From NCBI RefSeq assembly GCF_040712315.1, contig NC_134017.1, forward strand, positions 6,664,001 through 6,728,000: DNA of 64,000 nt, read 5' to 3'. The DNA comes from Castanea sativa (lineage: Eukaryota; Streptophyta; Magnoliopsida; Fagales; Fagaceae). The notes beneath the pieces were generated by a model that searched no databases, was not told the DNA's origin, and worked only from the letters and a program-made list of their open reading frames with translations. The first letter of the stretch is position 1. Each line of letters starts with the position of its first letter. Position numbers and translations under genes: made by a program. Of this stretch, positions 54,233 to 64,000 are shown in pieces.

Positions 54233-54284
54233 TTTCCCTTTCCTGTTGGTTGTTGGGTCGGTGTGGCAATGTGGTAGTGTTGTG
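54126..54284 (+). other. CACTA intron-like segment between insertions
   Basis: G/T-rich sequence continuous in style with 51550-51848 (GGTTGTTGGGTCGG.GTGGC words), with a (GT)n tract at 54185-54214 and a T-run. Host-element sequence separating the solo LTR from the Sirevirus-like element. Confidence 0.55.
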
Positions 54285-55301
54285 TGATTGGCCAAAAAAG
54301 TATTGACCAATTGTGATGGATTAATTGATTAATTAGCCAAGTTCAATTAATTAACCAATTTAGCATGCAAACGCGTGGTAGCACAAACAAAACACCAATA
54401 AACTAAAGTGAAGTGAAAAATAAATTTGACAGGTAATTTGTTTACGAATGGGGAAAACCTCCAAGGCAAAAACTCTACCAGGTGATTTTAAAGTCACCAC
54501 TCCCGAGAATCTACTATTATCATAACAAGCGGTTACAAGTAAAGGAATTCCAGTACCTTATACCAACCTACAGTTGAACCTTTACCTCAATACCCAATTG
54601 GACTTGTTCTGTAGTGACAATCTCTCCTTTTGATGCATGTCTCCCAGTATGTGACTAACCAATCGCGGATCCTAGTACGCAACTTCAATCACCAACTTCA
54701 AAAAGATGTTGGCTGCAAAATTCTTTAGTTCATCCTCACAATGAAGAACAAGAAGATGCTTGGTTACAAAACCCTATGGTGCACAAACACAACAGCTTCT
54801 TCACAAAGAGATGAACTAGGGCAAATTTTGTCTCCGGTCACAAATTGCTTGAATAGACTTTGCAACTTGTGTCTTAGTTATACGTAACCAGATACAGCCC
54901 TTAAAATAATCCTTTTATTTGTCTAGGGTTATGAGAAAAGAAGGCCCAAAGATGTATCCACAGATCGGAATCAAAACAGATATGAAAGTCTGTTTTTCTT
55001 AAACCTCGACAGTTAGAGGTGTCGAGATGCTGTCGAGCTACTGTCGAGCCTCGGGGCCGGAACAGCTTCTTAAACTCAATAGATGCTAGCTGTCGAGCTT
55101 TAATGACAGACACTTCTTCAACTTGTTTCTTGTACAAACTTGCATGGTTTTAACACTTAATCTTAAAACAAGGTTTATTGAAGCATTAAACATATCCTAG
55201 ATCTACCTAAATACAAGTAAAGTGCATTTTGTCAAAGGATTAGCCAATTACATAAAAGAATGACATATGTTCTTAACAAGTGAACCACATATGTCCTAAC
55301 A
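54285..55301 (-). mobile_element. 3' LTR of the Sirevirus-like element (family B)
   Basis: Minus-strand termini TGTTAGGACATATGTG... and ...TTGGCCAATCA. The polypurine tract CCAAAGGGGGAGAT lies immediately upstream (minus) at 55302-55315. Related to the solo LTR at 18060-19063. Confidence 0.92.
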
Positions 55302-55872
55302 ATCTCCCCCTTTGGCAATCCATGACAAAACCACAACAGACAAATGATCATATGAGAGAAGTCATAAATCACTCAAATCTTACTCACTTGTTGAATACAA
55401 TAAAATCTATCCTAACACAAACTCTTGAAAAACTTTGCAAGAAGAGAGTTTATGGCGAGCAGACTTTGACAACTTGTATTTCTGAAACACTTTAAACAAA
55501 ACATGTCAATGCATCTTTGTGTGAAGCAGAAATAATAGATTGCATACAAAAATAAGAAGCATGTGCATAAAGAGAGAAAAGAAACAACACATGTAGAGAT
55601 AGATGAATAGAACATATATCATCACATATATATCTAAGATAAGAATCATGTATGTAAAAATGGTCACAAGACCTCAATACAAGAACAATGTATCTCCAAT
55701 CAAAGAAAGCAAAGAAAAGATACATGTAATCCTTACTATATCCCTCAAAAACAAAACAAACACTCCCCCTAACAAAAATCTCCTATATCCTAACTCTCCC
55801 CCTAAGAATGACTACTCTTATATATCCAAAACTACTCCCACTTTTTGTCACGAATGACAAAGGGTAAGAGTG
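55302..55872 (-). other. 3' internal region with three polypurine tracts
   Basis: On the minus strand: TTAGGGGGAGAGTTAGG (about 55806-55790), TTAGGGGGAGTG (about 55771-55760) and the terminal CCAAAGGGGGAGAT (55315-55302). Repeated tracts ahead of the 3' LTR are a known Sirevirus trait. Non-coding; ORFs on either strand here are incidental. Confidence 0.75.
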
Positions 55873-57012
55873 TTAAGTAGACATCTTGTCAGAACTGGAA
55901 GAGCTAGCATCTCCATCCTCATCATCATCATTATTGGAACCATCATCAGGTGTCTCGGATGCCTCGGGAGGAGGAGAGGGAGACTCCATAAAACCACCAA
56001 GGCGAGCCTGCCGTCTAGCAATATGGCTAACAAGGGTGTTCACCTAATACAACTCAATAGAAAGTGTATCAAGGCGAGCATCCATGCGCTGAAGCTGCGC
56101 TATGATCACATCCAAAGTCACACCTCCCACTAAAGAAAAGGGAGCGAAGGTAGGAGGAGCTAAAGGAGTGGGAGGAGCTACTAAATCGAACCCCTCGAAC
56201 GAAACTGTGCCTCACTCTGTTTAACGGTAGCGTAGTTAATGGCACACATAACGGAGAAATGGTCGGATGAGGGAAAAGGAACAGAAAAATGGCATAAAAT
56301 TCGTGTGATAACAGAAGGAAAGATGAGCTTATCACGGGTCACCGTATCCCTATACACATCTATGATAAAAATAATGAAGTGTGAAGGAAAATCTATAGAA
56401 AGATTCTTAAGAAGGGATAATAGAAAATGAGAACGAGACTCTGTAATGGAGTTATAGTGAGATAGAGGATACAAAACAAAAGTCATCACCATGTTCAAGA
56501 ATCTAGGACCTTTACCAAAAGGTCGACATGACGTAGACTGATGCTCACCCCAATCAGCTTGGTGCTCACAGAAAGCAGAGATCATCTCGTCTTTGGACAC
56601 AGTCCGTAGACGCTTACAACCGGGGTAGTCAGGATGCACAACCCTCGAAACATGGAGCACATCGGATACCAACTCCGATGTGACTACTATGTGCGTACCT
56701 CGAACGCGAGAATGAAAGAGAGGTACTGAAGTATCAGTTTCATGCATGTTGGAGTAGAACTCCTGGATAAGCATGGAAGGACAATGACTCCCATTCCCGA
56801 CTGTGAATGACATTAGGAAGGTCAGTGTTGGTGAAATCCGACAAAATAACTTGGCATTCCGAATGAACACCTCATTTAGAGAAGTTCTCCAAGAAGTCCT
56901 TTTGGGCTTTCTCATCACGGAATTGAACAGAAGAAGGAGTAGGATCAGAGGACGAAGAGGCCCTAGAATGAAGAAGGTTCTGGGATGGAGCAGACTTACG
57001 TTTTGGTGTCAT
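55873..57012 (-). pseudogene. Putative plant transposon protein ORF carried by the retroelement
   Basis: Starts MTPKRKSAPSQNLLHSRASS, then after a frameshift near 56880 continues FYSNMHETDTSVPLFHSRVR, GTHIVVTSELVSDVLHVSRV, PRFLNMVMTFVLYPLSHYNS, DFPSHFIIFIIDVYRDTVTR and HFSVMCAINYATVKQSEAQF. A second shift (about 56200) leads to VIIAQLQRMDARLDTLSIEL, a TAG at about 56047 (CAG expected), SHIARRQARLGGFMESPSPP and an acidic Ser/Asp-rich tail to TAA at 55873. The fold is that of the 'putative plant transposon protein' domain found in many plant retroelement-linked ORFs (recalled). Its function is unknown. It takes the place of pol in this element. Two shifts and a stop make it inactive. Confidence 0.8.
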
Positions 57013-59116
57013 TGACGCACTAACACAAACTAGAGAGAGAGAGAGAAGAAAGAAACACTCAGAAAAATCCCAACACATTTCAAATATAACAAGTATATTG
57101 AAAGGAAAGAAGGTATGCATGAAAAATGCATGAACATGTGGCATGCAATTTAAAAGACATCATGGGCTCATCCCAATCCAATCCAATCCAATCCTACCAG
57201 CACACAATCAAATTGCACACATCTAAATGCATGATAATACAGTTATAATGCTCATGGAATGCAATGTATGAGATTTGAAACTCAAGTAAGTAAAAATCCA
57301 TCCCAAAAATTTCACAAAACTCAACAATTTTGAAAAACCCAAAAACAATTTTAAAAACTCAAAACCTAGAAATGAATGCATGAAAAGATCATGAAGAAAG
57401 AGAGAAAGAGAGATCATACCAAGTGATTTGAAATAAGAAAGGCCGAAAATCACGTGGGTTGAAGGTTTTGAGAAAGAAGAGAGTGATTGGGAGATGAATA
57501 AGCGCGGACAAATCGAGAGAGATCGAGAGAATGAAGATCAGATCGCACTGAATTATATATATGGAACCTTAGTAAATCTTGATAGATAGAGGTGTTGAGA
57601 GGTATCAAGACAAGTGTCGAGGTAGGTGTCAAGAACACAAACGTCGATAGATGCAGCTATCAAGAGGTGTCTAGAGATGTCCACAACAGAAGCTCGATGG
57701 ATCGAAGAGGTATCGAGGAGCTATCAAGGGGACAGGAGATTTCTCGATCTATCCACCAGTTGTCAAGAAGCTATTGAGATTGTGATAAGAAACAGCTTAA
57801 GATCTCGACAGATAAGCCAGGTGTCAAGAGGTGTCTAGGAGGTGTTGAGATTGCTTAAAACCGGTTTTTAAGAAGGGAAAAACACATATATGAATGTAAT
57901 CACACATACAACTCAAACAATGATCCAAACAACATTGTAACCTCTCAAAAACATCTTTCATCAATAAAAATGTTAAGCATTTAGATCCCAAAAACACACA
58001 CACACACACACACACACACAACAAGTCTAACCAATTTTATATTTCAAAAACAAGTTAAGACAGTTTAGTGAGCATACATCAACACATGTAAACCTTGTGA
58101 TGGTTAAATCACATTGTACCTGTACATGTATCAAGAGTAGCAAAGAATATTGCGTGTTGTGTGTGTGAAAAATATCACAAGATTGCACAAGTGTCTCTAT
58201 GTTATGACGATTTGAGATATAAGAAAATCACTTTAACTCACGCACAATCATAACTGTTTGGTGGAGACTATCACCTTCGAGGTACATCCTATAACTCCCG
58301 CATCTCCTAGAAAACACGCTTGCAATCATATGTAAATCATTTTTTTCTTTTTGCTTTTATTTCTTCGCAATATTTTCTTTTTATTAAGCAAACCATGCAT
58401 AAATATACAAAGGAGAGAAAAGAAATACCCAATTATGTCAGACTTTAAGACATTGCACTTTTGCTATGCCGAAGCATACAGATGTCATTGTCATGATTGG
58501 TGGGTAACAGTGGTAAGATGGTTATTTATGCCTTTCTCTTAGGGTTTTCTAGTCCTTCTCTTCAAAAAGAGTGATATGAGTGTTAAGTACAAGAGATCAC
58601 TTAACCTTACTCATCACAAACAAAGAGCCAGAAAGCTCACTTTCTTAGTTGTGCATAAAGATGCTCATCTAAGCTACAAACGATACAAATTTTAGAAAAC
58701 TTTATTTCAATAGCCATTTTAAGGTTCACTAGAACCAATGTACACAAACACACACTGGTTTTGTATTTTTCAATTTTATTTTTTATTTTTTTTAAAACAA
58801 AACAAAATAACTAAAATTGAAAAACTAACAACCAAAAACATGTAAAGAAAAACAAAGCAATGCATAAAACTAGACTGACTCAAAACATAGAAGCAAAACA
58901 CACAAGCAAAAAAAAAAAAAAAAAAAACAGATGGAGAGAGAAAAAGTGATTGACTTACTTGGAACCCTTTATCTTTCACACCTTGGAAGAACCTTTCTTT
59001 TTGCAAACCCTTGAACCGGCGATGAGGGGGAAGAATTGATACCGTTCAAGTTTAAAAGGAACATAAGGGCTTTGAGAAGATCTCCGAGGGGAGCAAACGA
59101 GGACGGAAATTGATTC
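57013..59116 (-). other. Non-coding middle of the Sirevirus-like element
   Basis: About 2.1 kb where pol would be expected. 59116-58970 (minus) still carries gag-like coding traces (APLGDLLKALMF) in a broken frame, then a T-rich segment (59006-58776) of mostly hydrophobic codons. The rest has clustered CGAGA/TCTCG repeat words (57480-57850), a (CA)n tract at 57993-58020 and no RT, integrase or protease motif in any frame. Confidence 0.6.
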
Positions 59117-60853
59117 TAGTTTCCCGATGCCATCATGCTATTGCTATTTTGAGTGGCTAACCACTTATAGCAATTTGGTCGAGTATGACCAGCTGCTCCA
59201 CAGTGATGACAAAGATGCTGCTTCTTTTGTTTAGGCCTTTGAGAGTTAGCCTTCTTAGCCCTAGGGTTTTTAACTTCCTTCTTATCCTTCTTAGGGGGCG
59301 CTTCTAAGATAGATTTACCTTATCTATGTTCTCACTAGCTAATTCAGTTTTAACATTAGTGTTCTCAATTTCAACATTATTGCTAGGAGGAACAAAAACA
59401 GTAGTAGTAGAAGAAGTAATATTTGAGGAAGAAAAATCATACCCTAAACCTGTTCGATCTGAAGCAGATTTTTGAAAACTGAGCATCTCATCAAGCTTAG
59501 CACTTGAAGTCCTTTCCAATTGAGCTCTGGCTTGGAATAGTTCTGCCTCAAGCTTCTTAGTCTTCTTAGCCAAGAAGTTATTTCCAAACCTCAGTGCTCC
59601 AATAGTTTGATTTGCTTCATCAAACTTTGTGGAAAGCTCTTCACGTTCAAGCTCCACATCACTAAGCTTCTTAGTGGTCAACCTATACAGTTTCTCGTGC
59701 TTTTCTAAGACCTTGTATAACTTAGCATAGGCTGTGTGAATGTCATCTTGATCATCCATCTTCTCAAACTTGGATTCCACCAATTCCTCTACTTCATCCA
59801 CATCTTTAACAATCTCCTCAGTAGGATTAATTGTGGCAATAAAGGCATTCAAGATTCCGTCATCCTCATTGTCGAAATCATCTACAGGCTCGGTGTCGCT
59901 TAGCGTAACAGTAATTGCCTTGCTTTTCCTAATTGCCTTGAGATATGTTGGGCACTCCTGTTTCATGTGTCCGAAGCCTTGGTACCCAAAGCACTTAGGT
60001 CCTGTAGGAACAGTGGCCTGACTGTCATCCCTTGCATCATTCTTCCCTTTATCTTGACCCTTGAACTGAGAAGAACTGGATTGCCTACGGTCCTTGTTGA
60101 AGCCTTTTCCTTTGGCATTCTTCATAAACTTATTGAATTGCCTGGTGATGTAAGACTTCATTTTAGAATCTTCATCATCTGAAGACTTTTCCGTCTCACT
60201 GCTCTTGGCCTTCAGTGCCATACTCTTGCTCTTGCTAGACTTTCCATTCTAGACAAACCCAACTCATAGGTCTGTAGATTTCCAACCAGCTCTGTCAAAG
60301 GAATTTTATCAATATCATTTGATTCCTCAATCGCAGTGATCTTGGCATGGAATCTTTTGGGCAGAGATCTGAGCACCTTTCTCACAATCTTGGGTTCTAG
60401 GATAGTTTCTCCAAGATTAAAGGCAAAGTTCACTATGTCTTTGAGTTTGGCATAGAACTCATCAAATGACTCATCCTCCTCCATCTTTATCTCTTTGAAA
60501 CTTGTAGTGAGCCTCTGTAACTTCGAATCCTTGACAGTCTTTGCTCCCTCATAGGTTGTCTGGAGGATAGTTCATGCTTCTTTTACAGTTTCAGTGGAGG
60601 ATATCTTCTTGAACTCCTCATTCGTGACTGCACTAAACAACGCATTCAGTGCTCTGCTATTGAAGTTTGCCGCCTTAATCTTAGCCTCATCCCAATTAGC
60701 CGGCACTTCCTTTGGCATGGTCCAGTCAATATCTAAAGCTTGCCACATCTTCTCATCTAGAGACTGCAAAAAAGCTCTCATGCGTACTTTCCAGTATGCA
60801 TAGTTAGTTCCATCAAATAAAGGAGGGATAATAGGAGATTGTCCTCTATCCAT
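59117..60853 (-). pseudogene. Sirevirus-type gag with two zinc knuckles, decayed
   Basis: Capsid-like N-terminus: PPLFDGTNYAYWKVRMRAFL and DEAKIKAANFNSRALNALFS (DUF4219/UBN2 type). A TGA replaces Trp at about 60570, then DESFDEFYAKLKDIVNFAFN and KVLRSLPKRFHAKITAIEES. A one-base shift near 60245 leads to MALKAKSSETEKSSDDEDSK and QFNKFMKNAKGKGFNKDRR. Knuckle 1 is CFGYQGFGHMKQEC, with Tyr for the second Cys. An acidic then coiled-coil-like region (LYKVLEKHEKLYRLTTKKLS, LEREELSTKFDEANQTIG) follows. After TAG (59304-59306) a shifted frame holds knuckle 2, CHHCGAAGHTRPNC, intact, then YKWLATQNSNSMMASGN-stop at 59117-59119. In life it would form the particle core and bind RNA. Several lesions make it inactive. 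Confidence 0.92.
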
Positions 60854-60910
60854 GACAAACAGGGGTCAATGGATCACACACAAGGATTAAACCCTAATCA
60901 GAGTGTTCTT

Positions 60911-60922
60911 GCTCTAATACCA
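60911..60922 (-). other. Primer-binding site
   Basis: Minus strand TGGTATTAGAGC, two bases inside the 5' LTR end (TATCA|AG|TGGTATTAGAGC). It matches the complement of the 3' end of plant initiator tRNA-Met (TGGTATCAGAGC) except for one base. Confidence 0.85.
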
Positions 60923-60924
60923 CT

Positions 60925-61942
60925 TGATAGGCCAAAAACATATTGACCCCTTGTGATGGATTAATTGATTAATTAGCCAAGTTCAATTAATTAACCAATT
61001 TAGCATGCAAACACATGGTAGCACAAACAAATCATCAATAAACTAAAGTGCAGCAGAAAATAAATTTGACACGATGATTTGTTTACGAATGGGGAAAACC
61101 TCCAAGGTAAAAACCCCATCGAGTGATTTTAAGGTCACCACACTCGAGAATCCACTATTATCACAACAAGCGGTTACAAGTAAAGGAATCCTAGTACTTT
61201 ATACCAACCTATAGTTGAACCCCTACCCCAATACCCAATTGGATTTGTTTTGTAATGGCAATCTAACCTTTTGATTCACGGCTCCTAGTATGTGACTAAC
61301 CAATCACAAATCCTAGTACGTGACTTCAATCACTAACTTGAGAAAGATGTTGGCTGCAAAGTTCTTCAGTTCATTCTCATAATGAAGAACAAGAAGATGC
61401 TTGGTTACAAAACCCTACGGTGCATAAACACAGCAGCTTCTTCACAAAGAGATGAACTAGGGCAAACTTTGTCTCCGGTCACAAATTGCTTGAATAGACT
61501 TTGCAACTTCTGTCTCAGCTGTGCGTAACCAGATATGATTCTTAAAATAATCATTTTATACGTCTAAGGTTATGAGAAAAGAAGGCCTAAAGACATATCC
61601 GTGGATTGGAATCAAAACAGATTTAAAAGTCTGTTTTTCTTAAACCTTGACAGCTAAAGGTGTCGAGATGTTGTCAAGCTGCTGTCGAGCCTCGGGGCTG
61701 GAACAGCTTCTTAAGCTCGATAGATGCTAGCTGTTGAGCTTTAATGACAGGCACTTCTTCAACTTGTTTCTTAGACAGACTTGCATGGTTTTTACACTTG
61801 ATCTTGAAACAAGGTTTCTTGAAGCATTAAACACATCCTAGATCTACCCAAATACAAGTAAAGTATGTTTTGTCAAAGGATTAGCCAGTTACATAATAGA
61901 ACGACATATATTCTAAACAAGTGAACCACATATGTCCTAATA
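60925..61942 (-). mobile_element. 5' LTR of the Sirevirus-like element (family B)
   Basis: Minus-strand termini TATTAGGACATATGTG... (first TG changed to TA) and ...TTGGCCTATCA. Collinear with the 3' LTR throughout. Confidence 0.92.
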
Positions 61943-61949
61943 TTGTGTT

Positions 61950-62860
61950 TGTTAGGTTCTAAAAGTGTAGAACAATTGACAAATCGTGAACACAAACTTG
62001 TCTAGATATAGATCCTAGAGTCTATAGGTATTATTAGACAATGCTCAAGGTGATACAAGTCAAGATTTAAGAATATACAAGCTGCAAAAAGAAGAGTTTA
62101 GAAACTGTCTGGTTCGATCGATCGATCGAAAGATAGGCTCAACCGATTAAAATACGGGTTTACAAAATTTTAAGTTTGGCCTAACAGCAATTCAAGCCCA
62201 AAAAGGATTAGGGTTTCAGATCTACTTCTTCTAGTATATAAAGGAAACCCTAAGCATGTTTTAATAAGGCTTTTCAGAGAGAGAAAAGTGTACATCTTTT
62301 GTAGATCTAGGGTTTTGTACCCAAAAACTCTCTTGAGTCTTTGATGTGTTGTGTGTTGAATACTTTGTGAGATCTAGATGTGTTTACCTACATACACACT
62401 TAGGGTTATCAAGATCAAGATTGATGTCAAGAGCTGATGATTGTTTCAGTTGCTGCATAAAGAACATTAAAAAAGATCAAGATTCACAAGTAGGAGAACT
62501 TGTAGTTGCAGTGGATCAAAGAAAGAAGTAGTCAGTAGACTCGGAGCTGTTACGTGGTCGTGGTAGTAAGTTTTCTACTCGAGGTAGCAATAGGATGTTA
62601 GTGGTCTAAGTTTTATTGTACAAACTTCAATTATTTCATATTAGATCTGTTTTACCTTGAGGATAGCTAGGTTAAATCCTCTCCAGGTTTTTTATTAGTT
62701 AGGTTTTCTTAGGTCATCAGATCTTTGTGTTCTTTACTTATTGCTACTTTGCATGATATGATTGTTTTCTTTTAACCTAGATCTGAATAATAAACCTAAG
62801 TATTCACTTGGTTAATTAATTAGATTAAACAATCTAGTTTAAAGGATCTAAAACTTTACC
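61950..62860 (+). mobile_element. Solo LTR, copia family A (copy A2), TSD GTGTT
   Basis: Starts TGTTAGGTTCTAAAAGTG and ends GGATCTAAAACTTTACC; GTGTT lies on both sides (61945-61949, 62861-62865). The terminal CA appears as CC. About 911 bp, longer than A1 because it keeps the block with a (GATC)n run (62117-62130). No internal sequence remains. It sits only two bases beyond the TSD of the Sirevirus-like element. Confidence 0.82.
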
Positions 62861-64000
62861 GTGTTTTTTTGTGGGTCGGTTTTTGCTCTTTGCATTTGTC
62901 ACTGAAATTTATTGAATTCATTTGCAGATTTGATTTGTGGGGTTTTATTATTTACTTTTTATTTTTATCAATGATCTGTGGTACTCTAAATTCCAATTAA
63001 CTGTATGGACGCTTTGCTTGAAGATCTTTTCTAAATAATTATTTTGGTGTTTAGGTGTTGGAATTGGTGAAGTTGTGGTATAATTCCAAGTGGGTATTCA
63101 GTAATTATGGACCAATCTGAGTTAAACACAGAACAGGTTGGTGATCCACTCTACTTTTTGTTTTTCTGGGTAAATTAATGTTTTTTTTTTTTTAAATAAT
63201 TTGATTTGGAGTGGGATTTACTTGTTTTCCAATTGGGTTTTCTTATTAGTATCAATGTGTACTTGTTTTGGATCATGGTATTTTTTTAATTTATTGGATG
63301 AACACTGGAATTGGATTTAGTATAAAAAGGTATATAAGAATGATTTGCTTATCAAGCACTGGTTCAAACTTTCACATTGTTGTAAGAAATTGGAACTGGT
63401 TAAAAAGTCATGTGGTGATTGGTACTTATTTCACATTTGGATTATGTAAATTTTTAACCAAAATGAACAATTGAAAGAAAGTTTGTACTTTTTTTTTTTG
63501 TTTAATTACACCAGTGTCAAAACAAGAAAAGAGAACAAAAACATATTAGAAAGTATGAAGTGCAGATGTATGAAATTTAAAACAAGTGGAAAAGATGAAG
63601 AAGTGGCGTGACATTTTAAGCTGCGTATTATTAAGAAACATTTATCTTGTTTTACGTAATAGTATTATTATGAACTGCAATTTTATAAGTGTCAATATCT
63701 TATTTGGGAAAAACAAAAAGTTTTGTAAACCTTATACAATTGAAGAATATTCTTATTTGAATGAGATCTGATGGAAAAAAATAAAAGGAAAGTGAAGGAT
63801 CAGCTAAAGGGACCTTGATTTCGTTTGAAATCAATTCCTTTAAAAACAGATATTCCTCCTCAGAATTAGAAAGTTGCAGAATAAAATTTCTTGACCTGTT
63901 TACCCTTGATTTAAAATTTTTTTTTTTTTTAATTGTTGATCATGTAATCCTTTGTGGTGTTGCACCCATAGTTCCATGCTCCATATAGAATTAAATTTAT
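62861..64000 (+). other. CACTA interior, with a possible coding exon
   Basis: T-rich intron-like sequence. TTTGGTGTTTAG at 63054 could be an acceptor; the following 82 bp contain ATG at 63107 reading MDQSELNTEQ up to CAG|GTTGGTGATC (63136), a plausible donor. This would be the first coding exon of the element's transposase or accessory gene, but ten residues are too few to identify. The rest to 64000 is AT-rich with T-runs and no further exon recognised. Confidence 0.35.

Larger units (their letters stand above)
54285..61942 (-). mobile_element. Complete non-autonomous Sirevirus-like copia element, TSD TTGTG
   Basis: Two LTRs of 1017 and 1018 bp (left 54285-55301, right 60925-61942) flanked by perfect TTGTG (54280-54284, 61943-61947). 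On the minus strand: 5' LTR, primer site TGGTATTAGAGC (60922-60911, near-complementary to initiator tRNA-Met), gag (60853-59117), a long non-coding stretch, an ORF with a plant transposon-protein domain (57012-55873), several purine tracts and the 3' LTR. Protease, integrase, RT and RNase H are wholly absent. The LTRs differ at many sites by eye, so the insertion is not recent. Confidence 0.93.
50843..64000 (+). mobile_element. CACTA (En/Spm-type) element, 5' part, with three nested LTR insertions; runs off the window
   Basis: Begins CACTACAAAACACGTGGG exactly where duplicate unit D1 breaks. The first ~450 bp is full of short subterminal repeats in both orientations (CCGCGTTT, AACGCGGC, GCGGCTAT, GGCTATAG), the CACTA signature. 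A TATAAATAAAA box at 51297 is followed by a CT-rich leader. No opposite GTAGTG end is present, and the sequence that should follow the insertion (GAGTGTACAGAATATG, as at 2428) does not recur before 64000. About 10.9 kb of the 13.2 kb is inserted LTR sequence. Confidence 0.7.

Noticed and set aside
1..64000. CRISPR arrays, bacterial operons, phage or plasmid features
   Set aside because: Tandem arrays here lack unique spacers of constant length; introns, LTRs, SINEs and MITEs identify plant nuclear DNA.

Overview
This is a window of plant nuclear DNA: AT-rich, intron-bearing and packed with transposable elements. The R2R3-MYB gene, the plant-type mitochondrial bL34 gene, the Sirevirus-like copia elements and the MITE and SINE families all point to a woody eudicot. 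From recalled repeat families I would guess Fagales, perhaps an oak relative; that is inference. No bacterial, organellar or viral segment was seen.

Genes. Only two host genes look potentially functional. A small gene for mitochondrial ribosomal protein bL34 lies on + at about 28.5-31.1 kb, with its last two coding exons clear and its N-terminal exon not found. A three-exon R2R3-MYB of the MYB26 type lies on - at 45531-46981; its exon lengths are canonical, but the donor of its second intron reads AT instead of GT. Broken gene pieces are a RabA/Rab11 GTPase first exon (41984-42090), an exon resembling a chloroplast TPR-like protein carried inside a PIF/Harbinger element (10.83-11.17 kb), and an unrecognised exon-like ORF at 43620-43868.

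Layout. 0-1.1 kb: 3' end and LTR of a copia element that enters from the left. 1.14-2.43 kb: a unit (hAT MITE plus SINE) whose second copy is at 49.65-50.84 kb. 3.5-8.2 kb: a MULE-like MITE, an LTR fragment, and the first copy of an old duplication (second copy 19.4-20.9 kb). 9.6-13.4 kb: a MULE-like MITE with a nested LTR, then a PIF/Harbinger element with transposase C-terminus. 14.3-19.4 kb: MITEs, a Sirevirus RT fragment and a solo LTR. 22-24.8 kb: an LTR and a minisatellite with a 54-bp higher-order period. 24.86-26.08 kb: a long-TIR element. 26.3-28.3 kb: a 5'-truncated LINE containing a Tourist-like MITE. 28.5-31.1 kb: bL34. 31.7-35.8 kb: a direct repeat flanking half a copia element that is itself split by a hAT element. 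35.8-40.4 kb: three SINEs, a gypsy-like LTR and nested hAT elements. 40.5-41.7 kb: a second PIF-type element beside the RabA fragment. 45.5-47 kb: MYB. 47.8-49.6 kb: tandem repeats and AT-rich DNA. From 50843 to the window end: the 5' part of a CACTA element that has taken in a 2.28-kb solo LTR, a complete 7.66-kb non-autonomous Sirevirus-like element and another solo LTR, each with a 5-bp target duplication.

The most informative structures are the nested insertions, whose target duplications and unoccupied paralogous sites let the order of events be reconstructed from this window alone.
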